Source of the DNA: Zoogloeaceae bacterium
GTDB lineage: Bacteria; Pseudomonadota; Gammaproteobacteria; Burkholderiales; Rhodocyclaceae
Direction of reading: 5' to 3'
Length of the DNA stretch: 26,634 bases
NCBI GenBank assembly: GCA_031290955.1
Contig: JAISLJ010000211.1
Location: 1 to 26,634 of the forward strand
Shown: positions 24,665 to 26,634 of the stretch, in pieces
Numbering within the stretch: position 1 is the first letter of the stretch
Layout of the letters: every line of letters starts with the position of its first letter
Translations under genes and position numbers: made by a program
The notes under the pieces: model-generated
The model's database searches: none
The model's input: the letters and a program-made list of their open reading frames with translations, nothing else
Told to the model about the DNA's origin: nothing

Positions 24665-24844
24665 TTATTCGTCCCGGGCCTTCAGCACCTTCTTGCCCCG
24701 GTAGAAGCCGGAGGGCGAAACATGGTGGCGCAGATGCGTTTCTCCCGTTGTGGATTCCACCGCGAGCGGCGGCTGCGCGAGGAAATCGTGCGCGCGATGC
24801 ATGCCGCGCTTGGATGGGGACTTCTTGTTCTGTTGAACGGCCAT
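24665..24844 (-). CDS. rpmF: 50S ribosomal protein L32
   Basis: L32 is a small basic component of the large ribosomal subunit. The 59-aa protein begins MAVQQNKKSPSKRGMHRAHD and ends near SGFYRGKKVLKARDE, the normal pattern. It has no zinc-binding cysteines, the zinc-independent form common in proteobacteria. The ATG at 24844 has GGAG about 10 bases upstream; a longer version with three extra residues (MTI) is less likely. It sits between yceD and plsX as in many proteobacteria. Confidence 0.96.
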   Translation of the reverse strand: MAVQQNKKSPSKRGMHRAHDFLAQPPLAVESTTGETHLRHHVSPSGFYRGKKVLKARDE

Positions 24845-24893
24845 GATGGTCAAACTCCAAAAAAATCGTTCAGTGTGAAAAATGAAAATTTGC

Positions 24894-25385
24894 TCAGCGC
24901 GCCTTCAGGCTGGAAAGCACGCTGAAAGGATGCGCCCCGCTGACGACACCGGCGGGCCGGGGCGCAGCGCATGCGGCGTGGCGCGGCGCGACTGGCAGGG
25001 CAAGGAGAATCTCCTCCTCGATCAGTTCTGCAAGATCAAGCGCCCCTGTCAGGGGCAGGAAATCCAGTCGCTCATCCTCCAGTTCTTCCGGAGTGATGCT
25101 GGAATCAATCTCCTCCACGAGTTCCAGAAGGCGCTCGATTACCAAGGTTTCCTCCACCGCTTCCAGACAACGCTGGCAGACAAGCGACAGGACGCCCCGC
25201 ACTTCGAGACGCAGACGCGCCTCTCCGTTCTCGCCCGGTATGCCTTCAAGGACAAAGGCAACTTCGCCTTCCCGATGCGCAAGCAGATCGTCAAGGCGCG
25301 GGAAGGCCCGCAAACCCAAAACGCCTTCCAGGCGCCGGGATTCACGGCAGAAACGACGGGCATCAATCACGGGCGCTTGCGACAT
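24894..25385 (-). CDS. yceD: YceD/DUF177 family protein, 23S rRNA accumulation factor
   Basis: YceD (DUF177) proteins are linked to 23S rRNA accumulation and are almost always encoded just before rpmF. This 163-aa protein has the conserved CQRC motif (70-73) inside GVLSLVCQRCLEAVEETL. An acidic stretch follows (EEIDSSITPEELEDERLD), then LIEEEILLALPVAPRH. The ATG at 25385 fits homologues. There is no ribosome binding site, and the best promoter predicts a transcript starting only about three bases upstream, so the mRNA may be leaderless. It begins the yceD-rpmF-plsX-fab operon. Confidence 0.9.
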   Translation of the reverse strand: MSQAPVIDARRFCRESRRLEGVLGLRAFPRLDDLLAHREGEVAFVLEGIPGENGEARLRLEVRGVLSLVCQRCLEAVEETLVIERLLELVEEIDSSITPEELEDERLDFLPLTGALDLAELIEEEILLALPVAPRHAACAAPRPAGVVSGAHPFSVLSSLKAR

Positions 25386-25394
25386 GGGAAGCGG

Positions 25395-25423
25395 ATGATA
25401 TTATTTTTGCCCCGTGAAGTCAA
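25395..25423 (-). promoter_or_regulatory. Sigma-70 promoter of the yceD-rpmF-fab operon
   Basis: On the minus strand TTGACT, a 17-base spacer, then TATCAT. Five of six bases match the consensus in each hexamer. The start would be near 25388, directly before the yceD ATG. Confidence 0.65.
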
Positions 25424-25444
25424 AGTTCAGCAGGGCAAACGCAC

Positions 25445-25555
25445 TGTCCTGGCGGACGGCAATGAAAAACCCTTCCGGAACAAAGGCCGTTCGCTTTCTT
25501 CCACGCTGGGCGCATCTGTCATGGAAAAGGAACTTCATTGCCGTCCGCCAGGACA
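25445..25555. repeat. 22-bp perfect inverted repeat with 67-bp spacer
   Basis: The arm at 25445-25466 (starting TGTCCTGGCGGACGGC) is repeated exactly in inverted orientation at 25534-25555. It lies between the divergent promoters of yceD and the candidate RNA gene, upstream of both. The spacer holds no gene. Confidence 0.75.
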
Positions 25556-25613
25556 AAGATTTTTCTTGCATGATTCCTCGCACATCGGTACTGAAGAAAA
25601 AGTGTAAAAAGAC

Positions 25614-25643
25614 TTGACAAGACGAGTTTTCATATGTCATAAT
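25614..25643 (+). promoter_or_regulatory. Strong sigma-70 promoter of the candidate RNA gene
   Basis: TTGACA (perfect -35), an 18-base spacer and CATAAT (five of six), preceded by the extended -10 bases TGT. The predicted start is near 25650. Confidence 0.75.
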
Positions 25644-25649
25644 TTGCGG

Positions 25650-25847
25650 GCGGCAGGCAATCTTATCGCCGTAGGGGTGGGTTTCAAACCCGCCCTGCGT
25701 GGGATCCCCACTTGTAGGAAGTCATTTCCGCGCTGATCACGCATTGCGTCTTGGTCATTTTCGCGTCTCTCGCGCCGTTTTCCCCTTTTCTTCCCAGATG
25801 TGCATCAAGGCCGCGCTCCGCTTGTCGGAGCGCGGCCCAGTTTTTTT
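25650..25847 (+). ncRNA. Candidate stand-alone small RNA, about 198 nt
   Basis: The segment is bounded by a near-consensus promoter and a perfect intrinsic terminator and contains no credible reading frame or ribosome binding site. Internal structure includes GGGTGGGTT-TCA-AACCCGCCC (25676-25697, one T-G pair) and GTGGG-ATC-CCCAC (about 25700-25713), then an unstructured pyrimidine-rich stretch (about 25765-25795) before the terminator. The size fits 6S RNA or a regulatory RNA, but I could not match known sequence motifs of 6S, 4.5S, tmRNA or RNase P RNA. Exact ends are predicted only. It could also be the leader of a gene lost from the region after 25860. Confidence 0.6.
25809..25847 (+). 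terminator. Strong intrinsic terminator of the candidate RNA
   Basis: GGCCGCGCTCCG-CTTGT-CGGAGCGCGGCC is a perfect 12-bp stem with a 5-base loop. CAG and then T7 follow. Confidence 0.92.
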
Positions 25848-25859
25848 GGGGGGGGGGGG
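25848..25859. repeat. G12 homopolymer tract
   Basis: Twelve G residues directly follow the T7 of the terminator. Such tracts slip easily in replication and in sequencing. No reading frame crosses it convincingly, so a phase-variation role is not supported. Confidence 0.7.
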
Positions 25860-25874
25860 TCCGGCGCTTCCAGC

Positions 25875-25916
25875 GAGCAATCCGGAACTTCCGAAGAGCA
25901 ATCCGAAACGTCCGGG
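25875..25916. repeat. Two imperfect 21-bp tandem units
   Basis: Units 25875-25895 and 25896-25916 both begin GAGCAATCCG and differ at only a few positions. Being 21 bp, they keep frame, but no confident protein is coded on either strand. Confidence 0.55.
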
Positions 25917-25988
25917 GAAGCCGAGTGCATTTTGTTCCTGCCCTGCCCGTCGAGTGGGTTTGCTGCCCGGATTTGAGAGGAAAAGATC

Positions 25989-26075
25989 ATGCCTTCCAGT
26001 TACATTCCCCGTGCCGATGGTACGTTCCTGGAGCGGACGAAGAATTTCTACGCTTATAACCCGGCAATCAAATGA
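25989..26075 (+). pseudogene. 28-codon gene stub (MPSSYIPRADGTFLERTKNF...)
   Basis: A clear ribosome binding site (GAGAGGAAA) precedes the ATG, and the peptide begins MPSSYIPRADGTFLERTKNF before stopping after 28 residues. This resembles the N-terminus of a group of uncharacterised bacterial proteins that begin with YIPRPD-type sequences, but it is too short to be functional with any confidence. The stop lies at the start of an AT-rich inverted repeat (26061-26161), so the rest may have been cut off by an insertion. It could also be a real small peptide. Confidence 0.35.
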
Positions 26076-26161
26076 AAAATATACATCTAGTCCGAAAAAA
26101 TCGTAACTTATTGATTTATTTGATATTCAAGGGTCGACATTATTCAAATAATGATTGCCGG
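26061..26161. repeat. 10-bp inverted repeat bounding an AT-rich segment
   Basis: CCGGCAATCA (26061-26070) and TGATTGCCGG (26152-26161) face each other across about 80 AT-rich bases, with further partial pairing outside (TTATAAC versus TTAATAAC). It is much more AT-rich than its surroundings. It may be a small inserted element. Confidence 0.4.
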
Positions 26162-26164
26162 TTT

Positions 26165-26226
26165 AATAACATGCCGCCCAAAAACTCTATAAATTCATAG
26201 CACACGGCATAATACCGAACGCAATA
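26165..26226 (+). mobile_element. Diverged partial copy of the 5901-6047 element
   Basis: These 62 bp align without gaps to the reverse complement of 5986-6047, with about 50 of 62 positions identical by eye, including GCCGCCCAAAAAC and ACGGCATAAT-CCGAACGCAA. The other inverted end is not found within 150 bp, so the copy is truncated. Confidence 0.55.
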
Positions 26227-26385
26227 CGGCAAGACGCACGAATATGATAAACGCGACTATGCGAGAGGCTTGTTCAGGGTTTCCCTGGCTCAAACCGCCT
26301 TCAACAACAAAACTCCACCAATGGACGCCATGGACATCCGGCATGCTCTTCATCCACAATTCTTCTGCCATCCCACGCGGATTGA

Positions 26386-26634
26386 ATCGTACAGGATGCG
26401 ACAATTACCATCACCGTGGATGGCGATTCCTATCTGTTTAAAAACGCGCTGCGCAATCTGATCCTGCGTTACATGAATGATCCAGGAGAAACGCGGGCTG
26501 TCGCGGGCGCTGTCCTGGTGCGAAACTCCAGATTGAATCTCGTCACCAAGATACAAGAATGGGATTATTTTCACGGTATCGCTGCGATCAAGCGTCTGCA
26601 AAGTTTCTTCCACGGCACGCTGGTCGCGCAGGGC
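26386..26634 (+). pseudogene. Family 2 glycosyltransferase, 5' missing, runs off right edge
   Basis: The frame reads TITVDGDSYLFKNALRNL, then RAVAGAVLVRNSRLNLVTK and QEWDYFHGIAAIKRLQSFF followed by HGTLVAQG at the edge. This is the central part of processive family 2 glycosyltransferases of the IcaA/NodC/BcsA type, which polymerise surface polysaccharides at the inner membrane. VDGD is the metal-binding DxD region and the QEWDYF segment precedes the acceptor site. A TGA at 26383 closes the frame, and no other frame upstream codes for the expected N-terminal nucleotide-binding part. The 5' end therefore seems lost, near the element at 26165-26226. A frameshift further upstream cannot be excluded. 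Confidence 0.6.

Noticed and set aside
25650..25847. Assignment of the candidate RNA as 6S, 4.5S or tmRNA
   Set aside because: Length fits 6S, but I could not find the long closing stem with central bubble, the SRP loop or the tmRNA tag. It is left unnamed.
25699..26106. 135-codon plus-strand frame across the terminator and G12 tract
   Set aside because: It runs through the candidate RNA, its terminator and the homopolymer, with no ribosome binding site or known domain.
26195..26404. 69-codon minus-strand frame near the right end
   Set aside because: No family recognised; it overlaps the mobile-element copy and the start of the glycosyltransferase fragment.

Overview
The window reads as chromosomal DNA from a GC-rich, Gram-negative, nitrogen-fixing proteobacterium, most likely a betaproteobacterium and possibly of the Rhodocyclales type. 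Supporting points are a Neisseria/Burkholderia-type trimeric porin, the yceD-rpmF-plsX-fabHDG-acpP-fabF cluster, a NifA/sigma-54 controlled nifVWZM operon, a YgfX/CptA-like protein after fabF, and a lysC with a small HTH gene beside it. The taxon is an inference from gene content. No rRNA, tRNA or CRISPR array was found.

Layout from left to right. Positions 1-4982 (minus strand) hold mfd, then an overlapping gene for a leucine-rich-repeat-variant protein, then the start of a third gene that runs off the left edge. Positions 5000-6700 are decayed accessory DNA: a frameshifted YiiX/YaeF-type secreted cysteine hydrolase, a 147-bp MITE-like element with 20-bp inverted ends, a transposase remnant and a cluster of REP-like palindromes. 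Positions 6705-9705 hold nifV-nifW-nifZ-nifM with a well-spaced -24/-12 promoter and an upstream NifA-type site. Positions 9778-10915 hold a porin with its terminator. Positions 10916-11589 have no intact gene. Then come queD and a divergent radical SAM gene, a small HTH regulator with a palindromic operator, divergent lysC, and mutY.

Positions 16241-18443 (minus strand) form a four-gene operon: an unrecognised 268-aa protein, a small Ras-like GTPase and two Roadblock/LC7 proteins. This resembles the mglAB modules and the actinobacterial conservons and is the least-explained intact system here. Positions 18653-25385 (minus strand) are the fatty-acid/phospholipid synthesis block: yceD-rpmF-plsX-fabH-fabD-fabG-acpP-fabF-ygfX-like. 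Acyl-ACP is primed (FabD, FabH), elongated (FabF, FabG) and diverted to phospholipid (PlsX).

From 25386 to the right end there is no intact gene. This stretch holds two divergent promoters, a 22-bp perfect inverted repeat, a strong candidate small-RNA gene with a consensus promoter and terminator, a G12 tract, a 28-codon gene stub, a second diverged copy of the 5901-6047 element, and a 5'-truncated family 2 glycosyltransferase that runs off the edge.
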